The notes below the pieces were generated by a model that made no database searches, was not told the DNA's origin, and worked only from the letters and a program-made list of their open reading frames with translations. 64,000 bases of DNA from Apostichopus japonicus (taxonomy: Eukaryota > Echinodermata > Holothuroidea > Aspidochirotida > Stichopodidae), in assembly GCF_037975245.1 (NCBI RefSeq), contig NC_092572.1:246001-310000 (forward strand), written 5' to 3'. Shown piece after piece: positions 46,449-58,345 of the stretch; positions within the stretch are counted from its first letter, which is position 1; each line of letters opens with the position of its first letter. A program made the position numbers and the translations under genes.

Positions 46449-47480
46449 ATCTAGAACAGCTGACATCTAGCAGGGTGTCATCTAGAAGAGCGACATCTGG
46501 TAGGGTGTCTCTGGTAGGGTGTCACCTAAAAGGGTGTCACCTAGAAGGGTGTCATCTGGTATGTTGTCATATAGAAGGGTGTCATCTGGTATGGTGTCAT
46601 CTAGAAGGGTATCACCTAGAAGGGTGTCACCTAAGAGGGTGTCACCTAGAAGGGTGTCATCTAGAAGGGTGTCACCTAAAATGGTATCACCTAGAACGGT
46701 GTCATCTAGAAGGGTGTCACCGAGTAGGGTGTCATCTGGTAGGGTGTCATCCAGAATGGTGTCACCTAGAAGGGTGTCACCTAGAAGGGTGTCACCTAGA
46801 AGGGTGTCATCTGGTAGGGTGTCACCTAGAAGGGTGTCATCTAGAAGGGTGTCATCTAGAAGGGTGTCACCTAGAAGGGTGTCACCTAGAAGGATGTCAC
46901 CTAGAAGGGTGTCACCTAGAAGGATGTCACCTAGAAGGATGTCACCTAGAAGGGTGACATCTAGAAGGGTGTCACCTAGAAGGGTGTCTCTGGTAGGGTG
47001 TCACCTAGAAGGGTGACATCTAGAAGGGTGTCACCTAGAAGGGTGTCTTTGGTAGGGTGTCATCTAGAAGGGTGTCACCTGGTAGGGTGTCACCTAGAAG
47101 GGTGTCACATAGAAGGGTGTCATCTGGTAGGGTGTCACCTAGAAGGGTGACACCTGGTAGGGTGACATCTGGTAGGGTGTCACCTAGAAGGGTGTCACAT
47201 AGAAGGGTGTCATCTAGAAGGGTGTCACCTAGAAGGGTGTCACATAGAAGGGTGTCATCTGGTAGGGTGTCACCTAGAAGGGTGTCATCTAGAAGGGTGT
47301 CACCTAGAAGGGTGTCACCTAGAAGGATGTCATCTAGAAGGGTGTCACCTAGAAGGATGTCATCTAGAAGGGTGTCATCTAGGAGGCTGGCATCTGGTAG
47401 GGTGGCATATTAGGAGGCTGGCATCTGGTAGGGTGACATATTAGGAGGCTGGCATCTAGGAGTATGAAATTTGGTAGTTT
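46449..47480. repeat. 15-bp minisatellite, about 65 copies
   Basis: Units of gtgtcacctagaagg with variants catctggtagg, cacatag and gacatc. The length is a multiple of 3, so long frames stay open (SPRRV and GCHLE repeats up to 165 codons). There is no unique flanking coding sequence. Treat it as non-coding. Confidence 0.95.
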
Positions 47481-47829
47481 GGTGTCTGTAAGTCATGAGT
47501 GTTTCTTGCGACCGTTACTATAGTGTCAAGTCTAGTCTAGTTATTTCACGTCACATGTTTCCACGTTTAAACTTTATAAAGAAGAAAGTAATATAAAACG
47601 CCTTCTTCTGCTGGGCTGAGTCATGGCAGGTGTAAAAACTGCTATATAAATCGACAGAAAGATAATAAATGGACGTATTACATGAAATCCCGTCTCATAC
47701 TTTGTCTTTGCCATCGCTGGAATACTTCCGTCATGTCAGTATCCACTAAAGCATATGGGTTTCTACAGGTAGTTAACATGTTTGAATCATGCGGAAACGA
47801 TAACATGGCATTACAGACGGAAACCATGC
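47481..47829. other. intergenic, no gene seen
   Basis: Unique sequence between the 15-bp array and the piggyBac remnant. Nothing can be supported. Confidence 0.45.
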
Positions 47830-48135
47830 TGCTTCTATAGAGTGGAAGGGCTGACCAGTAATCTCACATATCACTTTTGTAGGAAATACTCATGGCAACG
47901 GCATCCCTAATGAAGGCCAGTATCTCCTCTCTAGTAACGGGGACCAGGCCTCCTTACTACTACCTTCCTTACCCTCCTTACTACTACCTACCTTCCTTAC
48001 AAATTTTTTTTGCCTCGCATACCGATTTGTCTGCTCTACGATATTTGCCAAGACTGGCTCCGTGAGGAACAGTTTCATCAAATCTAGCTTTGATTCTGCC
48101 ATCTGAGCCGCTCTTGAAAGACCTTTGTCATTGTC
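47830..48135 (-). pseudogene. piggyBac-like (PGBD) transposase fragment
   Basis: The minus frame reads MKLFLTEPVLANIVEQTNRY, then a Ser/Lys/Gly-rich insertion. In another frame it reads PVTREEILAFIRDAVAMSIS ... DYWSALPL. The FLTxxVLxxIVxQTNRYA and PVTxEEIxAFI blocks are the start of the piggyBac transposase domain (DDE_Tnp_1_7). A frame change separates them and the catalytic DDD region is missing, so it is dead. The Lys-Val-Gly-Ser-Ser-Lys-Glu tandem insertion is unusual. Confidence 0.75.
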
Positions 48136-48178
48136 TCCCTTACTCGTGAAGACAGCAGTGTTGTTGATAAGTGGCTGT

Positions 48179-49276
48179 TGTTACGTTGGAATGCGAGAAG
48201 TCTCGATAACTAATTTTTAACGAGACACAAGCCTGGGTTCGTTTCCGTAAGGAACACAGACAAATTGACGAGTCTAGAGATTTTAAATGAGAACGTAAAC
48301 TATATTGAACAATGGATTTCGAACCAACAACAACAAGTGGTAATTACAAATATATAGAAAATTACTCACAAACTTAACAAGATAGGATACACTTTAAAAC
48401 ACGCTGGTCTCTTCCAACGGCGATATCCCTCAGCGGCCACGACCTCGATGACGACGATTCTCGGTCCGTTGTACCGCGAAATTCACTGGTCCTCGACGAA
48501 GTTTCTCGCGATCCCAGAAACAGCAGTCACCTTCTTTCCGGCGATGCTCCAAAATAGAAGACGGACCTCCAGCCACAATAGAGTGAAGCACAAGTCGAAC
48601 TTCTCGCCGACTAAATATTACCAGAGTCAGTCCAAAATCAGCTTTATAGCCACCAACTCCTGGCGTAACGAACTTCCTCAACGGAAACATAAATTCTTCA
48701 CCTTCTCCGAATTAAAGACTGAAAAACTGTAGTTTCACAGCAAAGTCCTCTTCAAACTTCTGAATGGAAGTGTAGAATCAATCTTGTTATCGATATCTCA
48801 ATCCTTCAGAAACTACTGGTAGTTGAGCACTGACGATATATAGTAGAATGGTATAATATGTGTCGTCGCTTGTATTCGTTCAGAAACTGAGAAACTCTCC
48901 GATCTGGGCGGGTTTATATACGATTCGCCATGTCAAGAATCATCTAGATCTCTCTCGATACACCTGAGTAACAACGCGACCCGGTTTCTCTATTCTTGGA
49001 AGTCCTTTGCATCGCTCGCGAATATTCCAGAGAATCCACGAAGATGTGTACAGCTTACACGCGATCTCACGTAAACCGACGTTAACCCGAGACCAGCGCG
49101 TCATCATTAGGAATATACCAGAACAATCGTGTATTATAACATTGTGACACGGTAACCCGACCTAATTTCTCAAATACTGATTTATCACGTAGGCAATTTC
49201 AATTACTCTCCACATTATAACATTAGGTTTCTCACTAGCAGTGACTAGCGTTAGGCTACAATGGGCCCTCGTAACA
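48179..49276 (-). mobile_element. probable solo LTR, 1098 bp
   Basis: It starts TGTTACGTTGG, ends CCCTCGTAACA and is flanked by a 4-bp duplication CTGT (48175-48178 and 49277-49280). On the minus strand a TATA-like GTATATAAACCC lies near 48911-48921, so it probably reads on the minus strand. There is no internal gag or pol. It lies inside the piggyBac-derived gene. It is not the same LTR family as the Gypsy element at 26834. Confidence 0.7.
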
Positions 49277-49466
49277 CTGTTGAGTAAAAAAAAAAAACAT
49301 GTATGAATAAAACAGCGATATATCAATATTTCATGGCTCCACATAATTTTCGAAAGGGGCATGGCAAAAGGCCATCGGAGCAGTAATAACCAACCCGCTG
49401 TGCTGTCGGTTTCGTCGAGTCCTGATCTTTCTCTCAGGTAGATGACAGTTGCATTACCGTATGTAC

Positions 49467-49727
49467 CTGCTTTCTGTGGACTTTCCCAGAAGGAGGATGG
49501 CTGCCTTTCGATCTTTTCTTCAACTGTGCTCGCCCTGGGGCCGAGATGTCTGAGGGTGGCGTTGCTGGCCTCTTTGGTGGAGCTTCCACCGCTGGTGCAT
49601 GCTTGGGAGGGCGTCCTCTGGAGCGTCTGGCTGGCGGGGCGCAAGCGGCTTCAGGTTGCACAACTGCTGCGGGTATGTCGTCGGGCAGGTCCTGTACCGA
49701 CGCTGGCCCAAGCTGTACTGTGTTACC
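49467..49727 (-). pseudogene. piggyBac-derived gene, second exon with AT-hook
   Basis: The exon lies between cattgtcag and the donor AAGCAG/GTACAT (87 codons, phase 0/0). It is Pro/Ala/Lys-rich with RRSRGRPPKHAP, a canonical AT-hook core (RGRP), then KKRSKGSHPPSGKVHRKQ. Acidic and AT-hook N-termini are common before piggyBac transposase domains. Its order on the minus strand fits the fragment at 47830-48135. Confidence 0.6.
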
Positions 49728-49769
49728 CTGACAATGAAAAGATTCAGTCAGTTACAATGAAGCCGTGGA

Positions 49770-50080
49770 AACAATTGCCAGGGGTTTCCCGCCTATGTTG
49801 ACGGTTCGTTCCATTCACTCGCACCCATAAAAAATGTGGTCAGTGGTTCCCCCTGCGTTGACGTTTCATTCGTCCCCCCCTCCAAAAAAAAAATGACAGG
49901 GGATCCCCGACATTGACGTTGTTTCATTCGCACCCCAAAAAGTAAAATCGCCGGGGGTTCCCCCAACGTTTACGTTTTATTCGGCCCCCCCCCCAAAAAA
50001 AATGGCCAGGGGCTCCCCACATCGGCGTCTCATTTCACCCCCAAAAATGTCAGGCTCAGGGGTCTCCCCCCCCCACCCAA
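49770..50080. repeat. ~62-bp diverged tandem repeat, about 5 copies
   Basis: Units of aggggttccccc...acgttgacgtttcattcgcaccc followed by homopolymer C and A runs (ccccccccccaaaaaaaatg). It lies in the intron between the two 5' exons of the piggyBac-derived gene. Confidence 0.8.
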
Positions 50081-50256
50081 TTATTAATTTCTTTTCTTCA
50101 CCACATATTGCAACAATAACTCTTGAATATCAATATCATTCCAAGTTATTTCCTTCGCAAAACTACGAACAAACATAAAAACAAACACATCTGCCCTAGC
50201 CTAGACTTGGGACTAGCCTAGCCCTACCCTAAGGCCTAGGCCTAATTCATACTTAC

Positions 50257-50379
50257 CACTTCCTGGTCCTCAAATAGGAAAGAATCTTCCTCTTCTAGTA
50301 ATAATGGCTGCTGCAACTCCTCCTCCTCATCTTCCCCTCCAAACTAGTCCCACCTCTCCAAAACTTCCTCCAGACTCAT
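50257..50379 (-). pseudogene. piggyBac-derived gene, first exon with nonsense codon
   Basis: ATG at 50379 opens MSLEEVLERWD, then TAG, then FGGEDEEEELQQPLLLEEED and SFLFEDQEV to the donor AAGTG/GTAAGT. The acidic start fits piggyBac-type N-termini. The in-frame TAG at codon 12 and the damage downstream mark it as a pseudogene. An assembly error in the single codon cannot be excluded. Confidence 0.5.
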
Positions 50380-51004
50380 GGGCATATGCCCAACTCGCCG
50401 ACCAGACGTTCCACTTCCAAGAAGTCGTAGTGCTCATAGTGAGGGCGCAATGACAGAATTTAGTATTGGACATCTTGCCGGGAATCCCGATCATGCGAAA
50501 TCAGCAAACCAGAAGTTCGAGGGGGTATCGTTCGGCAGCCATAATTATCTCAAAACTCAACGGATTTCGAAGATTTTTGGCTCAAAATGAAGAAAATTTC
50601 GTAGAATTTCTGAACTTTTAGAGGAACGGCATTAGAAATAGGACAGAAATGCTCATGAAGTGTTCAAAAGACATGAGGCAATATTCCAAATGATGTCACA
50701 AGCATCGGTTGGAGTTTTATTTTTTGGAGACAGATTGTTTTCAATTTTGACTTCAATTTTCAGCATTTTCGGTCATTTTCGTTTGACACTTGACCTTTGA
50801 CCTCCAAACAGGAAAACCCACTGCAGCCCCAATTTTGTTGGTGCTGTATTGAACTTCTAGTTCTTAGCTACATTCTAACACTGAAATGAAGGTTGTAGGG
50901 TGTTAGATAGTTGAGTTACGATTTTTCAAAAATGGTGACTCCAGCACCACATATATATGCTATAAAGATGCAGAGTTATCCAAACTAACACCCATCAGAC
51001 ATGT
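50380..51004. other. intergenic, no gene seen
   Basis: Unique sequence, possibly the upstream region of the piggyBac-derived gene. The 70-codon plus frame at 50378 has no domain. Confidence 0.4.
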
Positions 51005-51310
51005 AGCATGCGCAAGGGGTGTGAGGGGAGGCCCCACCTTCATCGTCATTCTGCTGTGGACCTAAGAGGGTGGGGGGTGTGAGGGGTGGCCCCCATCATC
51101 GTCACTCTGCCGTGGATCTAAGAGGGTGGGGGGTGTGAGGGTTGGTCCCACCTTCATCGTCATTCTGCCGTGGATCTAAGAGGGGGGGTGGCCCCCATCA
51201 CCGTCACTCTGCCGTGGATCTAAGAGGGTGGGGGGGTGTGAGGGTTGGCCCCAGCTTCATCGTCACTCTGCCGTGGATCTAAGAGGGTGGGGGTGGGGGA
51301 GGGGGGGTTA
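51005..51310. repeat. ~57-62-bp G-rich tandem repeat, about 5 copies
   Basis: Units of gtgaggggtggcccccatca plus tcgtcactctgccgtggatctaagagggtgggg. They end in a G-rich run at 51287-51307. Confidence 0.92.
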
Positions 51311-52246
51311 CATCCCATCTCCTTTCAACCTCTCACAAAAATTCAACCGTATTTGTTATCAAAACTTGCGTTTAGAAATAATTGAAGACATATCTTTATC
51401 TAATTTCTAAAAATGCACCGATCTTGAGGTATAAAATTCCTTTTTTCTGGGTGACGCCCAACAATCCCTGCTTTGGAGTCGGCTTCTACAGCCTCAAAGC
51501 TACACTCCGTGGCCTTCCCACGAAGGATCATCCCCATATTTAAATCAGTCGGGTTGAGTGAGAATTTGACCCTTCCTCGTTGCTGCATCAGACCACTTGA
51601 AATTTTCGGCCACGTTAATTACCCTCCGGTAAAAAATTCTGTCAAAATTTCGAGACATTAGTCGAAACTTTGAGGATAAAAAGCGAATGTTTGAGATAAA
51701 ATGTTTTTTATGTCTCGTCCATAGAAATTGAAATAGGAAGAATGACGTTATGCGACATACACTGAAGCCATTCATCCAACTAGTGGGGCTTTGCATGCAT
51801 GGCAAGAGGCAAGGCAGTACCGGCGCGTAATACAAACACCACGTCTCTGTCATAACTAAAGTGATAAAGTTGACATAAATCACTCGAAATGGTGATATCG
51901 TGAGCCGCATTTGGTTGCCAAAATTGTCAAAAATGTGGCAGCGGACTGCAGTTTGATAGGTATAGGAAGCGATAGTAGAAGCAATTACATAGGAATCTAA
52001 TGTTCTAGTGTCTTCTGCTCAGCTGCTGTATTGTTATTCACTGGACCCTGGATATGGTTAGCCTAGGCCCCTGGACGGCCTACGTGACGGCTGTTCTTTC
52101 GGAAGCAATATGACTAAAGCCTAATGACAACAATTATCACCACCTAATTTTACTAAAAAAACTGTATCCCTAACGATAGATCCAAATATCATAACAGTCA
52201 GTCCAGGGGCGTCGGAAGCTATTTTTGATTGGTACGGCAGATCAGA
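51311..52246. other. intergenic, no gene seen
   Basis: Unique sequence with taggcc motifs near 52060. The 121-codon minus frame at 51545-51910 has no recognisable domain or codon pattern that I can support. Confidence 0.4.
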
Positions 52247-52254
52247 GTGGGGCC

Positions 52255-52544
52255 CAGGCGCGTAGCCAGGAATTTGCCAAGGGAGGGGAGAAACTGTAGA
52301 TTCGGCAATGCAAACTATCTAAGCGTAGCGCCACCATGTTTTGGCGCGAAGCGTACAATAAAAATTTGTCTGAAAATGCCTCCCAGATCGCTGGAAATGG
52401 CACTTCCCAGGCCTTGTAAGTTGCATCTTAGCATTTTCTCCTTTGAAAATACTAGCGATATCATAAAAACATTAAAAAAAACTAATATATGCTCAAGGGG
52501 AGGGGCGGCTGCCCCCTTCGCCCCCCCCCTTGCCTACGCGCCTG
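52255..52544. mobile_element. hAT-like MITE, 290 bp, with 8-bp duplication
   Basis: Same family as 42826-43076: CAGGCGCGTAGCCAGG at the left and CCTACGCGCCTG at the right. Perfect duplications GTGGGGCC lie at 52247-52254 and 52545-52552. A further fragment of the family interior (tgcctcccagattgcaggaa) lies just outside at about 52590-52670, so an older copy was probably the insertion neighbourhood. Confidence 0.9.
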
Positions 52545-52949
52545 GTGGGGCCATCTATCATAATTATTGGGAGGACGTTTAGTAGGTCAAACTAAGCGTA
52601 ATGGAGAAAATTTTGAAAAAATGCCTCCCAGATTGCAGGAAATGGCACTTCCCGAGCTTGAAAACAAGACCCCTGCCATGCCAGTGTAGTCACATTTAGC
52701 CTACTTGCCGTCATCATTATTGAAAATTAATGAGAATAATACTTAATTAATAATGCAAAAGAAGGCGTCGCTAGCCACCATGACACGGTAAGTTGAATCT
52801 CACAACATTTATATTTCTAATAAAACAGTAAAAATTTCTATTTTTATCGTACTTTATGATAAATCTCCATTGAATGTGGTCCCCTTTTCCATGGCTCCAA
52901 AAGTGCCGATAAAATTCACTAGATTAGACTATGCTCTTTACATTGATAC

Positions 52950-53205
52950 CAAATTCGCGATTGGAATGCAAGGTCAGAATGCAAATTCCTGTTCGAGCCA
53001 TGCAAGGCTCCTGCAGGTTAATTAGAAATGTTAGGTAAAACAGACAAACGCAGTTTGAAGAAACGAGTGAAGCAGGAGAAAAGCAACGCACGTAATTTGG
53101 AGCTTTAAAGGAGAAAACGAAACTACTTAGGAAAACTAATAGGAGGTTGCCCCATCATCCCTGGCAAACACACCCTGCCGGGATGTACACTTATGCTTAC
53201 AAAAA
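52950..53205 (-). mobile_element. interspersed repeat family 'pccgg' (copy 2)
   Basis: The reverse complement shows tacatcccggcagggtgtg, tttgccagggatg, caacctcctattagttttcc and ctgcaggagccttgcatggc, in the same order as at 38730-39020. It has a B-box-like ggctcgaacagg. This is probably an old SINE or other small non-autonomous family. Confidence 0.65.
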
Positions 53206-53329
53206 AAGTAAATTAAAGTAAAAAATAGTTCCCGGTGACTGGACTGTTCCCCAGAGGAGAACAATTCCAATGGGGTTTAGTACTCACAAGTCCTCTAGCC
53301 ACCGAGTTCCTAAACAAGGGGCCCCTCCC

Positions 53330-54209
53330 TCTGCCAGGGCTGAAGCCTTCTCTAGTTTAAAAAAATCTAAAGTATTCTATGGAACCTTTTAAATTATTTT
53401 TAGCGTAGATTTTATGAACTAAGTATTTACTTAAGAGGTCATGAATTAGGGAATCAAGAAGGAGGGTATATTTTAAGGATTTATTGTTTGAGATAATTAG
53501 TTGGTAAAATGTGGTAAAGAGTTTGCTGCTTTAAGGAGCTTACCAGTGGCGATATAGCTAGGGGTATTGAGGAAATTTCTAAGGGCTTTATGATTAATAA
53601 TGTTTATTTGGGAAATTTGAGATTTATTACAGTTAAGGAGGCAGATATTGCCATAAGCAATAATTGGTTTAATTTTTGAGTTATAAATTTGTAATAAAAT
53701 ATGTGGGGATAGGTACTATAGATTACTTAAACTTTTAAGTGGGTTTAGGATTCTCCAAGCTTGCCGATAGTGATATTAATGTCTCTCTTAAAATTAAGTT
53801 TATTGTCTAGGGTGAATCCCAGTTAAACAGCTTCTTTGCTGGGTGTGATGTCAGTCGTAAAAAGATTAATACTTTAGTATTAATCATTGGAAAAAGGGTA
53901 CTTAAAGATAACTAGCTTAGATTTATTTGGATTAATTTTAGCTCTCCATTTAATACACCAGGAGCTTAGGGTGTTGGAGAACTTTTGTAGTGCACTGATG
54001 CATAAGGAAATTATTTTATTTGTTTGCCAAATAGCGAGATCGTCGGCGAACTGTACTGCATTGTGTGGAGTTAAGTTTATTGTATGGGAGATCATCGTTA
54101 ACGTAGATGTTATAATAAAAGGGGACTTAGTACTGAACTTTGAGGTCAAAGGTACGGAAGCGTAGAAGGGACATTGCATTGACGAGTTACCAACTTGACA
54201 AAACGACAA
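53330..54209 (-). pseudogene. Jockey-type LINE RT remnant
   Basis: The minus frame at 54209-53880 includes VQFADDLAIWQT and LSSWCIKWRAKINPNKSKLV, the catalytic FADD box and the following region of Jockey-type RTs. Further downstream (near 53570) HKALRNFLNTPSYIATGKLL appears in another frame, as in Jockey C-termini. Stops and frameshifts are present, and it is truncated at the 5' side. Confidence 0.75.
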
Positions 54210-54409
54210 TTATCTGCAAATTGACGAGTTGACGAGATGGTAACGTGACAAAATTCATAAATTAAGTACTTTATTGCCGAAAGGGAGAGCAAAATTTAGA
54301 GAAGTGTTGTTATATTCGGTATTTTTCCGGAGTTTTTTATTAAAGGATCCGTAAAGTACTTGTATATTCGAGAACACTTCATTCCGAGCACCGAGTACCT
54401 TTGTACGAG

Positions 54410-54545
54410 TAATTCGACTGTCGGGTATCGATGGTCGAGTACGATTCCTTTCGTACGAGTACTTCAAAAGTCAGTACTCGAGAAGTACTCGACTACCGAG
54501 TATCACTCAAGTATACCCGAGTATTGAGTACTACAACACTGTCGG
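54410..54545. repeat. imperfect cga/gagtact simple-sequence tract
   Basis: Dense gagtactcg, cgagtacttc and cgactaccgag motifs form many short overlapping palindromes directly before the element at 54569. Confidence 0.7.
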
Positions 54546-54568
54546 TTTCCATAAGCTGGAGCGTAGGC

Positions 54569-55338
54569 CAAGGGCGGCGGAAGCACTTTGAATCTGGGGG
54601 GGCACCAACGTCGAAGGGCACTTTGCAGAAATTCGATTGGACTGATGCAGCCTGATATTTAGTACCCTTTATAACTCTTATTGTATTATCTTATTTGCGT
54701 ATACACATCACTCCATCAACGCCCCCCCCCCCCCCCCTCAAGGAAACAATGCATACTAGCACTGCAGTATCTAATGTGCAAATTGGGAAACAGGGAAAAA
54801 GACAAAATGAGGTGAAATCATTATAAAGTCCAAGTCCCTACACACGCGATCGATACATGCATGAAAGCAAATGAAATATGTCAAAATACTGAAAGAAAAG
54901 TAATTTTCTATGTGTTTTTCAATGGTTAAACTGATATTATTATGATCATTATTATTGTAACGACTTTGCCAATAATTCTAACCAATTTACAACGGTTATA
55001 ACACGGGAAATGATTGTATGTTATTGGCATGCGATGTAATAACCAACGCATGCCTATATGATATGCACATTAAGATATTGAACGCGCGCGAAGCGCGCGA
55101 AAAACTTTGTTAATATTTTTCGGACAAGTCGTTACAGCCCCCCAAATCAAATTGGGCTCCTACGCCTGTGGTAGTAAACATTTAAAACTTCCCGAAATAT
55201 TTCATTCGACGTGGGTTTCGCTTTGTAAACTCTTTTTTATTTAGAAATTTTTATGTAGAAAAAGGGCACATTTTTAATCTGAGGAAAAGTGGGGGGGCAC
55301 GTGCCCCCTGTGCCCCCCCCCCGGTTCCGCCGCCCTTG
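54569..55338. mobile_element. hAT-like non-autonomous element, 770 bp
   Basis: Ends CAAGGGCGGCGGAA and TTCCGCCGCCCTTG are exact inverted repeats. Perfect 8-bp duplications GCGTAGGC lie at 54561-54568 and 55339-55346. C/G runs lie at 54722-54738 and 55289-55321. No transposase ORF. Termini differ from the 42826 family. Confidence 0.92.
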
Positions 55339-55346
55339 GCGTAGGC

Positions 55347-57889
55347 TACCGCGAAGTTGGCGAGTTTCGCTTTCCCTGGAAGGTGCCTCGAAATTGGGTG
55401 AAAGTATGCGGGAAGTTAAACAGATGGAAAATAAAAGTTCTTTCACAGCAGAAGTATCTGAATCCATTGAAAGTATCGTACGGTATAGACGGCAGGTTTA
55501 ATCGGTTGAAAAGGAAAGTATGTAAAATAAAGAAACTAAAACCCTCTCAGAAACTTCCCGGAAATAGTTTGAGGAGGAAGACAGATACATGACGGCAGGA
55601 ATTACATAAGCGTCATTAAACACAGTGAGAACGACCACAAGGCTCTGTATACAGATTCTCTTTGAATTAGATTCCACAGGTGATATCGTTAGCGCGGCCG
55701 TTACCGCATATTGCGTATATATGGCTTTTGTTCTGATGCTATAAGATTCAGAGATGCAAAACAACGGATGCCCTTGTGCATTATGTCTTTTCAAGTTTTC
55801 ATACTTACAAACTTGTGATAGCTCATGAACTTTTGAACAATTAGCATAAGTATAAAGCTTACATCAAGCCGGTGTGACAGTCAGTAATGGATATCATCCA
55901 GCGAGTCTCACTCAAGTGCTAATTGCTCTTAACCCAATTTCTAGCATGTTCGTAACATACAACTAAATTTATTAATACTAAAACAATATAACACCATATA
56001 TACCTTACACAGAGAGGCAATCCACAGAGTTGCATATCTCATCGCCAGCAAACACTGATTTCAAATGATGAAATTTGAATTATAATTGCAATCTGACAAA
56101 ACCGTTTTTAAAGTTAAAATGACTACATTCTTTTGTGAACCAAACACTGAAAAAAGCTAGGCTGGGAGTCCTGACTGCTGAATTATACTTTTAATATCAT
56201 TTTGGTGTCCATTTTGTACTAACCTTTGATACTAGAAAGATTACCACTCATTGTAAATCAGCGAAATTATAATGTCGCGTTAAGGTTACTGTACAACTAG
56301 GCCGACTTTGTCCTCTTGCGCGCCTAAACGCAGGGAATTCAGTCAAGTTTTCACACATTACTGGACCAGGCCAGGCAGAATATTGGACTTTGTAGCCCAG
56401 TTGAAGTAATCATTTGCCCAAGGCCTAACAGTTAGGTTCAGTCTAGTTCGGCTTTAGCTATGATATTGGTTGAGTATAGGCTACGTCTTGTTCCTCATTT
56501 TCACAGGCATGTAACTTAGGACTGGCTATACTGGTCATTTGACCTTTAACCATGGCAACCACATATTTTGATAGTATTTGATATTGCCATGATACCTGTA
56601 AAGATTCCATGTCGATTCCATGGTTCCCTCTGGATCGAGTTATAGCAAAAACTCGATTTGCACTACATTGACCTTTGAACTGTGACCTTTCGTCCAGGAG
56701 GCCTGCAAGACACAAGGTTTACCATGGGGTACCTTCCTACTAAGGAGTTTTTGACACAAACACGCACACAAATACCCTTACACACTCACTCGTACACACG
56801 CGAACATACGTTGTAAGCCCTCAGTCATGGACTTCCGGTCACCCTCGGGGTTATCCCATCATAGATACTCCCGGGAGGAGCTACTCAGGTATTTACAGTA
56901 CCTTGGCAACTGTTGCTGTGGCAATTGACGTATATACTGCAATATATCATCCTCCCGTCAGATACATGACATAGATACCACTGAATAGTTAAACTATTGT
57001 GGGTCAACTTCTCACTCAAACTGTCACAAACGGAACTGAAGGAGATACCCAAACTAGTTCAACTGTATTTTTATACAAATATATGACATTGTAATGCGCG
57101 GTGAAAGTTAGTTAGTTGTCGATATTCAATGGAGGGGTCTTTTGAAGTTATTTCGGTCACGAATAAACCATTTCGGTGTTTAGTACTTTAACGAAAAGCT
57201 AGGCTATATTGTGTAATGTTTATAAACAGTAATCCAGCTGGCAAGCGCCAACAATATAAACGAAGAAAATGATGAATAAAACCGTCACAGATTAACCGGA
57301 CTACCAAGCTCTCAATCACTAATCAATCACTAATACACACAGAGTCCTGGACACTGATTGGTCAAATTGAATAACATGTTAACGTTACTGTATCCTCGCT
57401 GCTAGATGGCGGAATTTTAAGAACATACAGTGGTTTATACACCGAAGGCCCAATGCACTATTAATCTAAGGAATAAAATGTACATGTCTAGTCTATATCA
57501 TTGCAGAAATGCAACTCTCCGGACTATCAAAAACCGCTTGGTCGATTTCCTGGCCCTGGTTGCAGTGGCGGCGGAACCGGGGGGGGGGGGCTTGGGAGGG
57601 CTCAGTCCCCCAATGAAAAAGTTGGGGGGGGGGCAAATGCATGATAAGCCCCCCCCCCAATATTTACCAAGGCTCCGAAACGTGCATCTGCCCATTTTTC
57701 AATGCATACTTGTCGATCTGTCCGATGCACGCGTATACTATATAGGTGTAATAATTTTAGTAATTGCTGGGGGACCCTCGGCCCGTCCCCTGGCTATAGA
57801 CCACATTGTCACCCCAACCGCGTCTTCACGCCCCGTGAAAAGTGGAAGCAGTGAGTGTGAGTACCGGTAAGCGTAACACAACTTCGTCT
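55347..57889. other. intergenic, no gene seen
   Basis: No supportable exon. At 57565-57660 a cagtggcggcggaaccgggg start with G and C runs resembles the end of another hAT-like MITE, but I could not find its partner end. Short frames (85-146 codons) have no domain. Confidence 0.4.
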
Positions 57890-57939
57890 TAGGCCAATGA
57901 CTTGCCTCATTTCAGCCAGTTCTCCAACATCCCCTTACT

Positions 57940-58345
57940 TAGTGGCGGGGCGTCCATATATACAGTCAGGGGCGGATGCCCCCCCCCCCCCTGGCGGACT
58001 CAAATGGACTGCTGGCGCCCTTTTCAGCTTTTCACTCCTTTTTACTTATTCGCGATTATTGACTATTTTATTGCGCTCTCATATACCTATTGACATTTGT
58101 CATATTCTGTTGGTGTAATTTTCCGACAAAGTGGCGACGACACCTATTTATTCTCCGTTTATCTGCAAATTAGCAAGGCCCGGAAAGGGTCATTTCCTGC
58201 AATCTAGGGAGTATCTTTACTCAAAAATTTTCTGTACGCTCCGCGCCATCCTGTGGTGGCGCTCCGTTTAGATAGTGTCGAAAGCGCCCCTACAGACCAT
58301 TCTTGCCCCCCCCCCCCCCGACCAATAACCCTAGCCCCGCCACTG
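57940..58345. mobile_element. hAT-like MITE, 406 bp, inside LINE
   Basis: Ends TAGTGGCGGGG and CCCCGCCACTG are inverted. Perfect 8-bp duplications CCCTTACT lie at 57932-57939 and 58346-58353. It includes the shared module (ctccgcgccatcctgtggtg, gcgctccgtttagatagt), plus C runs at 57979 and 58307. It supplies an in-frame ATG (58253) to the LINE ORF. Confidence 0.9.

Noticed and set aside
46475-47413. Long SPRRV/GCHLE repeat frames as an Arg/Ser-rich protein
   Set aside because: They arise because the minisatellite unit is 15 bp. No non-repeat coding sequence, start context or splice site supports a protein.
55347-57560. Possible exon in MCLAGLLDERSQFKGQ... (56458-56715, minus)
   Set aside because: No domain, no clear splice sites, and low-complexity content. 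It cannot be supported.
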